Assembly (NCBI GenBank): GCA_964553255.1
Contig: CAZKJS010000001.1
Coordinates: 1-64,000, forward strand
Direction: 5' to 3'
DNA length: 64,000 bases
Source of the DNA: JAQUCI01 sp964553255
GTDB lineage: Bacteria > Bacillota_I > Bacilli_A > Erysipelotrichales > Erysipelotrichaceae
Shown here piece by piece: positions 27,368-35,436 of this stretch. A program made the position numbers and the translations under genes. The stretch's first letter is position 1. Every line of letters starts with the position of its first letter. A model generated the notes under the pieces. It was not told where the DNA came from. It saw only the letters and a list, made by a program, of their open reading frames with translations, and did not search any database.

Positions 27368-27652
27368 TTATGCTTGAGGATATACGGATACTTGTTTTTT
27401 ATCTTTACCTACGCGCTCGTATTTAACGATACCGCTAGCTTTCGCAAACAAGGTATCATCACCACCAATACCGACATTAACGCCGGGATATATGCGTGTA
27501 CCTCTTTGACGATAAAGAATATTACCTGCGACCGCAAATTGTCCGTCAGCTTTTTTAGCACCTAAACGTTTTGAATGAGAGTCTCTACCATTTCTAGTTG
27601 AGCCTACGCCTTTTTTCGATGCGAATAATTGAATATCAAGGACAAACTTCAT
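27368..27652 (-). CDS. rpmA: 50S ribosomal protein L27 with cleavable N-terminus
   Basis: 94 residues. The mature protein begins at ASKKGVGSTRNGRDS, preceded by a nine- to ten-residue extension (MKFVLDIQLF) of the type removed by the Prp protease in Bacillota; the LDIQLFA motif corresponds to the LxLQxFA site. L27 reaches the peptidyl-transferase centre with its N-terminus, so removal is required for function. Prp is encoded four bases upstream. Confidence 0.96.
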   Translation of the reverse strand: MKFVLDIQLFASKKGVGSTRNGRDSHSKRLGAKKADGQFAVAGNILYRQRGTRIYPGVNVGIGGDDTLFAKASGIVKYERVGKDKKQVSVYPQA

Positions 27653-27655
27653 CTT

Positions 27656-27970
27656 TTACACCTCCGTTTGTATAATTTTTAGATAATTTGGATAACTTTC
27701 TTGTAGTGTTTTAATTTGAATGATCAAAGTTTTAATGATCATTTGTGAATCATGTTCATTTCTTTTGACGATTATCATTACTTGATCATCAGTCAATATA
27801 AGTTCACAATCATCTTTAGTTAATTCATCAAGAGCGTTAAGCGTACCAACAGCTATTGAACTAACAGCTGCACATACTAAGTCTTTACCTTTTTCATCAT
27901 ATCCAGCATGACCAGATATAATAATTCTTGTAATTGCCTTATTTGAGCTTTCGATCTTAACTTTTACCAT
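27656..27970 (-). CDS. prp: Ribosomal-processing cysteine protease Prp
   Basis: 104 residues with ISGHAGYDEKGKDLVCAAVSSIAVGTLNAL: the histidine of GHAGY and the cysteine of VCAAVSS form the catalytic pair of the Prp (YsxB) family. It cleaves the N-terminal extension of L27, encoded next. Position between rplU and rpmA is the standard one. Confidence 0.93.
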   Translation of the reverse strand: MVKVKIESSNKAITRIIISGHAGYDEKGKDLVCAAVSSIAVGTLNALDELTKDDCELILTDDQVMIIVKRNEHDSQMIIKTLIIQIKTLQESYPNYLKIIQTEV

Positions 27971-27972
27971 AA

Positions 27973-28284
27973 TTACACATCAATAGATTCAATGATCAAT
28001 TTGGTGTATGGTTGACGATGTCCCTGTTTGCGTCTGGTAGAACCTTTTTTAGACTTGTATTTGAAGATTGTGATCTTCTTCTCTTTGCCTTGTTTTTCTA
28101 CTTTAGCAGTGACAGTTGCGCCTTCAACATAAGGTGATCCGATTTTAGCGGTACGATCGCCTACCATTAATACATGGTTGAATACGATCACATCATCAGC
28201 ATCAACAGGTAATTTTTCAACAAAGATCGCTTGACCCTTCTCTACTTTTATCTGTTTTCCCCCAGATTCAATAATTGCGTACAT
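27973..28284 (-). CDS. rplU: 50S ribosomal protein L21
   Basis: 103 residues, starting MYAIIESGGKQIKVEKGQ and containing KIGSPYVEGATVTAKVEKQGKEKKITIFKYKSKKGSTRRKQGHRQPYTKL; complete. Strong ribosome binding site (AGGAGG). The leader upstream is structured (28331-28373). Confidence 0.97.
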   Translation of the reverse strand: MYAIIESGGKQIKVEKGQAIFVEKLPVDADDVIVFNHVLMVGDRTAKIGSPYVEGATVTAKVEKQGKEKKITIFKYKSKKGSTRRKQGHRQPYTKLIIESIDV

Positions 28285-28330
28285 ATTGCACCTCCTTTTA
28301 ATTAACTAGACTCGCCTAACATGGTGGCAA

Positions 28331-28373
28331 TTGCACTTAGACCATAAAAGAGCGGTTGCGCTTATCAGTGCAA
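28331..28373 (-). ncRNA. L21-type leader RNA of rplU
   Basis: In the minus-strand leader TTGCACT (28367-28373) pairs perfectly with AGTGCAA (28331-28337), enclosing a 29-base loop with further pairing potential, located between the promoter and the rplU ribosome binding site. Position and form fit the L21 leader elements described upstream of rplU in Bacillota; assignment to that family needs a covariance search. Confidence 0.6.
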
Positions 28374-28380
28374 CGAAGTT

Positions 28381-28409
28381 ATATTATCATACATAAAGAG
28401 CTACGTCAA
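28381..28409 (-). promoter_or_regulatory. Promoter of rplU-prp-rpmA
   Basis: Minus-strand TTGACG (28404-28409), 17-base spacer, TAATAT (28381-28386) preceded by TGA (extended -10). Predicted start near 28374. A small TATCAA-ATGC-TTGATA inverted repeat (28414-28429) sits just upstream of the -35. Confidence 0.7.
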
Positions 28410-28451
28410 TGATTATCAAATGCTTGATACTTATATTACCATTTCAAAATA

Positions 28452-29273
28452 CTAGCCTTTTAAACCACCCCTAGCAACCCCATTAACGATGTATTTACGC
28501 GCAATCAAAAATAGTATTATAACAGGTATTATGATCATGGTGCTTGCGGCCATCAAAAGTTCAAAATGAGTACCAGCTTCCGTCACAAACGCATATAAAC
28601 CTAGTGGTAAGGTTCTATTCGCTCTTGAATTTATGATCAAAAGTGGCCACATAAAAGAGTTCCAAGAGACAATTGTATTTAGTAGTATAATCGTGACAAT
28701 TGATGGTTTAGCAATAGGAACCATTACTTTCCAAAGGTATTGCCAATTAGTTGCGCCATCAATTTGAGCAGAGTAATACAGTGAATCAGGTATTGATAAA
28801 AAGAAATTGCGTAAAATGAAAGTATAAAAAATACTTGATGTAAATGGTATGATCAAAGCAATTAACTTATCTGCCAAACCCCAATTAGCGATCGTTTGGA
28901 AATTAGTTATGATCAACATCTCAAATGGCACCATCATTAAGGCTAACATTAAGGTAAAGACGGTATCACGACCACGCCACTTTAAACGCGAAAATGCAAA
29001 AGCAGCCAAGATAGTAGTTGAAGAAGTAGTAGTGACATTTATGATCGTAACGATCAAGGAATTGACAAAGTATCTGCCAAATGGCGCATACCCTAAAGCT
29101 TTGATAAAATTATCTAATTTGTATGTTGATGGAATCCATATCGGTGGAAAACTTGCTGTTTCAGCAGCTGTTTTAAAGGCCGAACTAAACATCCAAAAAA
29201 ATGGAAAAACCATTATCATGGCACCAGCAAGTAGTAAAATGTAAATAATCACATTATCAATATTTTTTTTCAT
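28452..29273 (-). CDS. CUT1-family sugar ABC transporter permease (UgpE/MsmG type)
   Basis: 273 residues with six hydrophobic segments (first at about 9-29, last at about 245-262) and the binding-protein-dependent permease loop near 190 (YYSAQIDGATNWQYLWKVMVPIAKPS, the EAA-type motif). Ends in the family tail VARGGLKG. Forms the transmembrane pore with the permease encoded at 29284-30198. Ten bases separate the two genes. Substrate not determinable. Confidence 0.92.
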   Translation of the reverse strand: MKKNIDNVIIYILLLAGAMIMVFPFFWMFSSAFKTAAETASFPPIWIPSTYKLDNFIKALGYAPFGRYFVNSLIVTIINVTTTSSTTILAAFAFSRLKWRGRDTVFTLMLALMMVPFEMLIITNFQTIANWGLADKLIALIIPFTSSIFYTFILRNFFLSIPDSLYYSAQIDGATNWQYLWKVMVPIAKPSIVTIILLNTIVSWNSFMWPLLIINSRANRTLPLGLYAFVTEAGTHFELLMAASTMIIIPVIILFLIARKYIVNGVARGGLKG

Positions 29274-29283
29274 TGTATTTCCC

Positions 29284-30198
29284 TTAGTAATGTTGCCATT
29301 TTCTTTGAATGTATAGTTGTAATCTTGTTAAAATAAATGTGATAAAAAACAAGATTAAAGCGGCTGCACAAGCACGTCCAAAACGCCAGTTAATATAGAA
29401 TTGATCATAAATATAGTAAACGACCGTGTATAAATTATAGGCAATACCAGGACTACCATTAAAAAGCGGAAATAGTTCGGTAAATACTTTAAAGGTACTT
29501 ATCATATTAATAATCAATACAAGTCCGATTGTAGGGGCTAATAACGGGATTGTGATTCGATAAAAAATATGGGCATTACTAGCTCCATCAACTTTAGCTG
29601 CTGTATAGTACATTTCATTGATATTTTGAAGCCCTGATAATAATAGAATTATGGTAAACGGCAAGATGTTCCATATTCCGAAAATAATTAAAGCATAGAT
29701 ATTATTTTGTGGCTGTAATAACCAATTGATTGGACTTAAATTAAACAATGATAGTAGGTAGTTAATAATGCCATAATTATGATTGAACATGAATTTCCAA
29801 GCTAAACCAACAGCAGTGACAGAAGTTACCATTGGTAGAAAATACGCTGTTTGAAATATACTAATCATTTTAACTTTCTTATTTAATAAATTGGCGATTA
29901 GAATTGCTAATATTGTAGATATTGGAACTACACTAAATACATACAAAGATGTATTCTTTAAGCCATTAATGAAGTTTGGATCACTTATTACATACTTATA
30001 ATTAGCTAAACCGAAACCATCAAATGCTCCTGTCATGTATCTAAACCCTTCTTTAAATGAAGTTATAAAAACATATACTACAGGATACAAGGTAAAAACA
30101 CCAATGCCAACAACAAACGGTAAAAGATAAAAAAATGGTTCAATCTTCTTAAAACATCTTTTCTTTTTTATTGTTGAAGAGAATTCCTTGATTGTCAT
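29284..30198 (-). CDS. CUT1-family sugar ABC transporter permease (UgpA/MsmF type)
   Basis: 304 residues, six hydrophobic segments, with the ATPase-contact loop YYTAAKVDGASNAHIFYRITIPLLAPT near 205-230. The N-terminus is basic and precedes the first segment (FFYLLPFVVGIGVFTLYPVVYVF). Overlaps the ATPase gene by four bases (ATGA), so translation is coupled. Confidence 0.92.
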   Translation of the reverse strand: MTIKEFSSTIKKKRCFKKIEPFFYLLPFVVGIGVFTLYPVVYVFITSFKEGFRYMTGAFDGFGLANYKYVISDPNFINGLKNTSLYVFSVVPISTILAILIANLLNKKVKMISIFQTAYFLPMVTSVTAVGLAWKFMFNHNYGIINYLLSLFNLSPINWLLQPQNNIYALIIFGIWNILPFTIILLLSGLQNINEMYYTAAKVDGASNAHIFYRITIPLLAPTIGLVLIINMISTFKVFTELFPLFNGSPGIAYNLYTVVYYIYDQFYINWRFGRACAAALILFFITFILTRLQLYIQRKWQHY

Positions 30199-31262
30199 AT
30201 CAATCGCTCGCCAGTTTTTCTATCAAAGATAAAAACACCTTTATCTTTAAGTTTAAAATCTACATTATTACCAACTTCAACTTTATGATCAATATCAATG
30301 TACGCTCTTAAGGTTGTTGAGCCAAATTTTAAGTAAGCCAATCGTTCTTTTCCCATAAGATATATTTCAAGTATCTCTGCACTAAATGCAATATCATCTC
30401 TAGATTCTGATTTATCGATACTTTCTGACCTAATAGATAATATGACTTCAAGATCATTAGGCAAGTTAATTAGATTCTTAAAACGACATTTAGCCGATTG
30501 ATCATCAAGTATAAATATTCCATCTTTAATTACACCAAACATCTTATTAATTGGTGGATTACCAAGAAAATCGGCTACAAAAGTATTCTTAGGATTCTCA
30601 TACATTTCTTGTGGTTGGGCAATTTGTTGATTAATGCCGTCCTTCATTAAGATTATTTGATCTGATATGCTCATCGCTTCTTCTTGGTCGTGTGTAACAA
30701 AAATGGTTGTTACTTTGGTTTCTTGTTGAATTCTTCGTATTTCTTCGCGCATTTCAAGTCGTAATCTTGCGTCAAGATTGCTTAAAGGTTCATCTAGAAG
30801 TAACAATCTTGGCTTTTTAACCATTGCACGTGCAATCGCAACACGTTGCTGTTGACCACCTGAAAGTTGTGAAGGTTTACGATCCAACAGTTCAGAAATA
30901 TGAACAAGCTTAGCCATAGTTAATGCTTTTTCTTCTCTTTCGGTTTTTGGTATCTTTTGAATTTCAAGTGGAAAGCAGATGTTCTGCATTACAGTTAAAT
31001 GTGGATAAAGCGCATAATTTTGAAAAACTAAACCAATTCCTCTTTTCTCAGGAGCCATATCTGTAACATCTACATCATCAAAGAAAATCTTGCCAGAGCT
31101 AACAGGAGTAATACCTGATAAGGTATATAACAATGTACTTTTACCACATCCTGATGGTCCTAATAATGCAATTAATTTTCCTTCCTCAATTATGGTTGAA
31201 AAATCATTGACCGCAATCGTAGAACCAAATTTTTTTGTAACATTTTCAAGTTTTATTTCCAT
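30195..31262 (-). CDS. ABC transporter ATPase, MsmK/UgpC type
   Basis: 355 residues. Walker A GPSGCGKST near 35-43, Q-loop VFQNYALYPHLTV, signature LSGGQQQRVAIARA near 132-145, Walker B LLLLDEPLSNLDARL, switch His in FVTHDQEEA, then a C-terminal TOBE-like regulatory domain from about 240. Typical CUT1 ATPase that energises carbohydrate import; such ATPases may serve more than one permease pair. Confidence 0.94.
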   Translation of the reverse strand: MEIKLENVTKKFGSTIAVNDFSTIIEEGKLIALLGPSGCGKSTLLYTLSGITPVSSGKIFFDDVDVTDMAPEKRGIGLVFQNYALYPHLTVMQNICFPLEIQKIPKTEREEKALTMAKLVHISELLDRKPSQLSGGQQQRVAIARAMVKKPRLLLLDEPLSNLDARLRLEMREEIRRIQQETKVTTIFVTHDQEEAMSISDQIILMKDGINQQIAQPQEMYENPKNTFVADFLGNPPINKMFGVIKDGIFILDDQSAKCRFKNLINLPNDLEVILSIRSESIDKSESRDDIAFSAEILEIYLMGKERLAYLKFGSTTLRAYIDIDHKVEVGNNVDFKLKDKGVFIFDRKTGERLI

Positions 31263-31298
31263 AATTTTACCTTGTTATTTATGTAATTATCTTAACAT

Positions 31299-31304
31299 AT
31301 TATA
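31299..31304 (-). promoter_or_regulatory. Possible -10 for the ATPase-permease genes
   Basis: Minus-strand TATAAT just after the terminator of the binding-protein gene and about 37 bases before the ATPase start; -35 is poor. Would give the three downstream genes their own basal transcription. Confidence 0.4.
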
Positions 31305-31314
31305 CTTAATTACT

Positions 31315-31348
31315 AAAAAAGATTAGTGAGGTATAAACCTCACTAATC
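31315..31348 (-). terminator. Strong terminator between binding protein and ATPase genes
   Basis: Minus-strand GATTAGTGAGG, six-base loop, CCTCACTAATC followed by TTTTTT: 11 base pairs. Placed so that the binding protein would be made in excess of the membrane components. Confidence 0.88.
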
Positions 31349-31357
31349 AGTTCGTTA

Positions 31358-32623
31358 TTAATCTGCTAAAGCAGCATTGCTGTTCTCAAGAGCAACTACA
31401 ATAGCAGCACCAGCTTCCATTTCACCTAAAGCAACCTTCTTCAACATAGCATCAATTTCTTTACGAACTGTTGCCGAACCTGGAAGTGAAGCCGCTGCAC
31501 GACCAAATTCAACACCTTGTTGTGCGATTGCCATTGCTTCATTACCAGCTAAATATTCTTGATAAGTTGCTGTTTCGGTTGTAGCAACGTATGGTGATAA
31601 AGCGTTAAAAGCAGCACACCAACCTGCATGAACATCAGGTGATGTCCAATACTTTATAAATTCATACAAAGCAGCATCGTGAGCTTCATCTTTGGTAAAA
31701 CCAATAATACCTCTGATAAAAGCTGTTGTTACCATCTCAGTTGAATCAAGTTGTTGGGGAACAGGTGCCATCGCCCATTCAAATTTGTCACCGACAGCAG
31801 CAGCAACGTAGCTTGCACCAGCACAAGAACCAATATAGGCAGCAATCGTTTGTGCACCAATATCTTCAGAATAATAGTTTCCTGTTGGAGCGATACTGAA
31901 GTATCCTGCTTTGACACCGTTTGCGAACCAATTGACAAGCTCAACGGTACGATCTTGTTTAAAACCGACAGTTTTTGATTCAGCATCAATATAAGTGATG
32001 TTGTTTTGATTTAACCAAAGGATAAAATTATCAGTTAATGAATCCATACCAAATCCCGGGATTCCTTTTTCCTCATAAATTCTTTGGCTTACTGTTGTCA
32101 ATTCATCCCATGTAACTGGAACTTCTAGTGATAATTCATCAAAGATTGTTTTGTTATAATATAGTATATTAGCAGTTAAATTGAGGGGATAAACATACAT
32201 CTTAGTTCCACCATCAAACTGAGTAGCATCATTAAATGCACCCTCAGCAACACCAGCCTTAAATGCATCAATTCCTTGATCAGTTTCTATATATGGCAAG
32301 AAATCAACCAATAAATCTTCTTGCGCATAAGTGGCGGCAACAGTTGAATAATGGACAATTAAGCTTGGTCCAACTTTGCTTCTTACAGCATTAGCAACTT
32401 TTGCATCAAAATCAGCGTATGGTTGTTGTTCAACAATAACATTAATGTTTTGATGGCTAGCCGAGAAATCAGCAGCTATCTGTTGTAATGCGGCATTTTG
32501 AGCATCTGTAAAAGTATGCCAAATCACAATATCAACTTTCTCAACCTTTTCCGCTGGTTTACTACAACCCAAAATCGTTAATGACAGAAGCAAGACTGCA
32601 ATAACCTTGAAAACTCTTCTCAT
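31358..32623 (-). CDS. Sugar-type ABC transporter substrate-binding lipoprotein
   Basis: About 421 residues. Signal peptide with lipobox: FKVIAVLLLSLTILGC, Cys near 20, so the mature protein is lipid-anchored outside the membrane. The fold is the cluster-B extracellular solute-binding type: IVIWHTFTDAQNAALQQIAADF, YADFDAKVANAV, VYPLNLTANILYYNKTIFDEL, VPVTWDELTT. This resembles UgpB (glycerol 3-phosphate/glycerophosphodiester) and other CUT1 binding proteins; the substrate cannot be assigned. Start chosen at the second of two adjacent ATG codons (32623), six bases from AGGAGG; the first (32626) is only three bases away. It follows the FRG-domain gene. Confidence 0.9.
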   Translation of the reverse strand: MRRVFKVIAVLLLSLTILGCSKPAEKVEKVDIVIWHTFTDAQNAALQQIAADFSASHQNINVIVEQQPYADFDAKVANAVRSKVGPSLIVHYSTVAATYAQEDLLVDFLPYIETDQGIDAFKAGVAEGAFNDATQFDGGTKMYVYPLNLTANILYYNKTIFDELSLEVPVTWDELTTVSQRIYEEKGIPGFGMDSLTDNFILWLNQNNITYIDAESKTVGFKQDRTVELVNWFANGVKAGYFSIAPTGNYYSEDIGAQTIAAYIGSCAGASYVAAAVGDKFEWAMAPVPQQLDSTEMVTTAFIRGIIGFTKDEAHDAALYEFIKYWTSPDVHAGWCAAFNALSPYVATTETATYQEYLAGNEAMAIAQQGVEFGRAAASLPGSATVRKEIDAMLKKVALGEMEAGAAIVVALENSNAALAD

Positions 32624-32636
32624 CATTTTCCTCCTA

Positions 32637-32648
32637 GTTCATATGAAC
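32637..32648. promoter_or_regulatory. Perfect 12-bp palindrome before the binding-protein gene
   Basis: GTTCATATGAAC, immediately upstream of the ribosome binding site AGGAGG (32630-32635). Candidate operator or RNA element; no matching regulator gene is adjacent. Confidence 0.4.
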
Positions 32649-32655
32649 TTTATCA

Positions 32656-32675
32656 GTAACACCTGACGGTGTTAC
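32656..32675. repeat. Inverted repeat between FRG-domain and binding-protein genes
   Basis: GTAACACC-TGAC-GGTGTTAC, eight base pairs with a four-base loop, two bases after the FRG stop codon. Neither strand has a convincing T run, so it looks like an RNA-stabilising or processing hairpin rather than a terminator. Confidence 0.6.
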
Positions 32676-32677
32676 CT

Positions 32678-33487
32678 TTATCGCGAATTCTTGTTATATG
32701 TCGGACCAAGATCAGCAAATTTCCTTGCTATCCATTTGCATATTCCATCAAGACCAGGATAGATCATTCTTTCGGATATGTTAATATAGTCAAGTTTGTC
32801 TCGAATTTCAAGTTTTATTTCTTTTGGTATGATGATCTTAAAACAGTGTTCTTTATAAGTATTTAAAACATCATTAAGATTAGCACCAGCATCACTCATA
32901 ACAGAAAACAAAGCATATTGATTAATGATACGATTATGCATTGAAGATGGTTCAAAAAAAATCACAAAAGGTTTATCACTTAATTTCTTTAAATCATCAA
33001 AATTATGAGCTAGTTTTTCAAGCATATCGAGCGAGAATAATTTTGATCTAAAATCATCTAAATTGATCATTAATGATTTAGGTAATTGCTGAATTATAGC
33101 TTCATAATCAACACACCAAATCATTCCATCTTTATCATATTTCTCTATTTCTTCCGTTGCAAAATGAGCTGCTACTAAAGGCGAATAACTCCAGTCAAGT
33201 AAACGTGTTGGTAATCCATGATGTTGTGCTAATGTCAGTATTTGCCAAAAACTCTGACATTCTGCAATGTCAGCGTAAGCATACTTTTTAAAACTACGTA
33301 ATAACGAGTCCTCAAGTTGCAAATTATGACCACAAACGCGGTTTAACTTAGGTAGTAATTCATAACACTTATCACCAACACCTCGATAAATAAAGTTAGC
33401 ACGAAATCTTTTTATATCATCTTGCCAAACATCACGAAATATTATTGATTGTAGTTCATCCCAATTATGTATTACGTACTCTTTCAT
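32678..33487 (-). CDS. FRG-domain protein of unknown function
   Basis: 269 residues. The N-terminal half carries the FRG domain: FIYRGVGDKCYELLPKLNR (the F-x-x-RG motif at about 32-36) and LAQHHGLPTRLLDWSYSPLVAAHFA near 84-109, the most conserved block of the family. The C-terminal part (IYPGLDGICKWIARKF) is also seen in FRG proteins. No signal peptide or membrane segment, so cytosolic. The molecular activity of FRG domains is not established to my knowledge. It lies six bases after the ceramidase-like gene and before the binding-protein gene, in the same direction. Confidence 0.8.
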   Translation of the reverse strand: MKEYVIHNWDELQSIIFRDVWQDDIKRFRANFIYRGVGDKCYELLPKLNRVCGHNLQLEDSLLRSFKKYAYADIAECQSFWQILTLAQHHGLPTRLLDWSYSPLVAAHFATEEIEKYDKDGMIWCVDYEAIIQQLPKSLMINLDDFRSKLFSLDMLEKLAHNFDDLKKLSDKPFVIFFEPSSMHNRIINQYALFSVMSDAGANLNDVLNTYKEHCFKIIIPKEIKLEIRDKLDYINISERMIYPGLDGICKWIARKFADLGPTYNKNSR

Positions 33488-33493
33488 AATTGC

Positions 33494-34738
33494 TTACCAC
33501 TTTAAATCCAGTAATTTTTGATAAATAATTGCCATAATCCATTCACCCTCACCCTTTGCAAACACTGTTGCACCAGCTTCATAGTAACTTTCTTCATAAG
33601 CAACTTCATTTGTTAAATACAAATAATATCCATTACAATAAGATATAAAATGTAATCTTGAATTCAACTGATGATATTTAAGAGTTAACTTTGAAAAAAG
33701 TTCAACCGGTAATCCTACTAATATCTTATCACTAATTTTTAACAGTGTAACATTAAGATTTAGTCCTTGTAATTGTTGCAATACCTCAACACCGCTCAAC
33801 GTGGTATTATAACCTTCAGCTGTTGATTCAAGTAATCTTATTTCCGTTTTCGATTTGCCCTCTTTAGTTGCATTAGCAATAAGTCTATTTTGCTCATTAA
33901 GTTTAGCTTTGATACTAACAAGATTTGGTATTTCTTTTAGGTTAACCTTAATATTCAACGAATCAATTACAAGAAAATCAATATCTTGATAGCTTAGACC
34001 AGTTGTAACTTCTTTAATTTTATCAGCGATTATCTTCCCTTTTCTAATGACTTCATCATGGGTGCTTTCACTACGGGTAAAACGAGTGCTAATATCACCA
34101 GCACTACCATTAATAAACATTACACCTTCATACTCATCAGCCAACTCTTTAATAACACCATACGGCAGATCAGCTGATATATATCGATTATCGCCATTTA
34201 AGATTGTTGGATGACACGCCAAGCTATAAAGTAATATCTTTTTATTATTGTTTAACTCAAATACGAAGATCGCAACATTATCATCACCGATTGAATTATC
34301 GTGACGATCAGAACCGATATCATGAATCAAAGTTCTCTGATAACCAATTTTAGCTTCGGTACTTTCACTTTTTGCTTTAAGACAACAAGTAAATGTTTGA
34401 TTTAACCAGTCACTCATGTATTCATCATCAAATGTACCAAATATGTGTTGTAAACCATCAAGCTTTACAGTGCCAGTTGGTCCTGAATGAGTATGAGAAC
34501 AACATATCATTAATTGTTCAGCATCGATATGTAACATATTAGCTAACATATAGACAACATCACGATCAATCCCAACTAAATCTGTTTGAATCAGATAAAT
34601 ACCCTTATCATTATCAAAATATAGCACTCTCACATATAATGGATCATAAACTCCAATTGTTTCTTGTTTTACACCAAATCCTGCTAATTCAACTGATTTA
34701 TTAGGGGTAATATCCGCTTGTGCATAACCGACTTTCAT
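33494..34738 (-). CDS. Neutral ceramidase-like hydrolase, N-terminal domain only
   Basis: 414 residues. The start VGYAQADITPNKSVELAGFG and the blocks CSHTHSGPTG near 80, YSLACHPTIL near 170, YISADLPYGVI and MFINGSAGDISTRF near 205-220 match the neutral/alkaline ceramidase superfamily, whose His residues in SHTHSG and CHPT bind zinc. Full neutral ceramidases are exported and about 650-700 residues with a C-terminal Ig-like domain; here there is no signal peptide and the C-terminal domain is absent or strongly diverged, so a cytosolic amidase/esterase with a different substrate is likely. It sits in an operon with a sugar-type ABC importer and an FRG protein. Confidence 0.75.
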   Translation of the reverse strand: MKVGYAQADITPNKSVELAGFGVKQETIGVYDPLYVRVLYFDNDKGIYLIQTDLVGIDRDVVYMLANMLHIDAEQLMICCSHTHSGPTGTVKLDGLQHIFGTFDDEYMSDWLNQTFTCCLKAKSESTEAKIGYQRTLIHDIGSDRHDNSIGDDNVAIFVFELNNNKKILLYSLACHPTILNGDNRYISADLPYGVIKELADEYEGVMFINGSAGDISTRFTRSESTHDEVIRKGKIIADKIKEVTTGLSYQDIDFLVIDSLNIKVNLKEIPNLVSIKAKLNEQNRLIANATKEGKSKTEIRLLESTAEGYNTTLSGVEVLQQLQGLNLNVTLLKISDKILVGLPVELFSKLTLKYHQLNSRLHFISYCNGYYLYLTNEVAYEESYYEAGATVFAKGEGEWIMAIIYQKLLDLKW

Positions 34739-34752
34739 ATCTTTCCCTCCTT

Positions 34753-35436
34753 TTAGATAAATAAATAAATAATAATTGGAATAAAGATAGCTGGAATAAA
34801 ATTAGCTACTTTAATTTTTGTTGCCTTTAACATGGTTAATGCTAATCCAATTAAAATAATCGAACCAACAGCATTCATATCAGCTATTACGATATCACTT
34901 AGAAATGGAGCAATATAAGCTGCTAAAATAGTTAATGCGCCTTGATAAACTAAAACAAATACCGCCGCAAAACCTACACCAATTCCTAAAGTAGAACTAT
35001 AAATAATAGCTGCCACAAAATCCAAAGCAGATTTTGCGAAAAGAATCTCATGATTGTTAATTAAACCACTTTGTAATGATCCTAATATCGTCATCGCTCC
35101 AACACAAAATAATAAACTTGCACTAATAAATCCTTGTGCAAATGTGTCGGTACCAGCATCTTTTGAGAATCGTTGTTGAACACTATTACCAATATTCTGG
35201 ATAAATTTATCTATATCAAACATTTCACCAATTGCGCCACCAAATACCATACTTATGATAATAACCATGGTATCATTTCCCTTAATTGCACCACTTATAC
35301 CAATGTAAAGCGTGCATAGAGCTAAGCCACTAAAAACGGTATCACTAATTTTATGACTTATGATTTTTTTAAATATCAATCCAATCGCACAACCACAAAT
35401 AACAGCAATAACATTCACAAACGTCCCTAACATCAC
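34753..35436 (-). CDS. DUF554 family membrane protein
   Basis: 227 residues with about six to seven hydrophobic segments. Family features: MLGTFVNVIAVICGCAIGLIFKK at the start, GIGCAIG-like GGAIGEMFDIDKFIQNIG near 72-90, FISASLLFCVGAMTILGSLQSGL and a glycine-rich later half. DUF554 proteins (YdfK/YqgA type) have no settled function; transport has been suggested. Overlaps the methyltransferase gene by four bases and precedes the ceramidase-like gene by 14. Confidence 0.88.
   Translation of the reverse strand: MMLGTFVNVIAVICGCAIGLIFKKIISHKISDTVFSGLALCTLYIGISGAIKGNDTMVIIISMVFGGAIGEMFDIDKFIQNIGNSVQQRFSKDAGTDTFAQGFISASLLFCVGAMTILGSLQSGLINNHEILFAKSALDFVAAIIYSSTLGIGVGFAAVFVLVYQGALTILAAYIAPFLSDIVIADMNAVGSIILIGLALTMLKATKIKVANFIPAIFIPIIIYLFI

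Noticed and set aside
28849..29244. 131-codon open frame on the plus strand
   Set aside because: Antisense to the permease gene; its hydrophobic and basic stretches are mirror effects of the membrane segments.
32656..32675. Hairpin after the FRG gene as an intrinsic terminator
   Set aside because: Neither strand has a T run after the stem; kept only as an inverted repeat.
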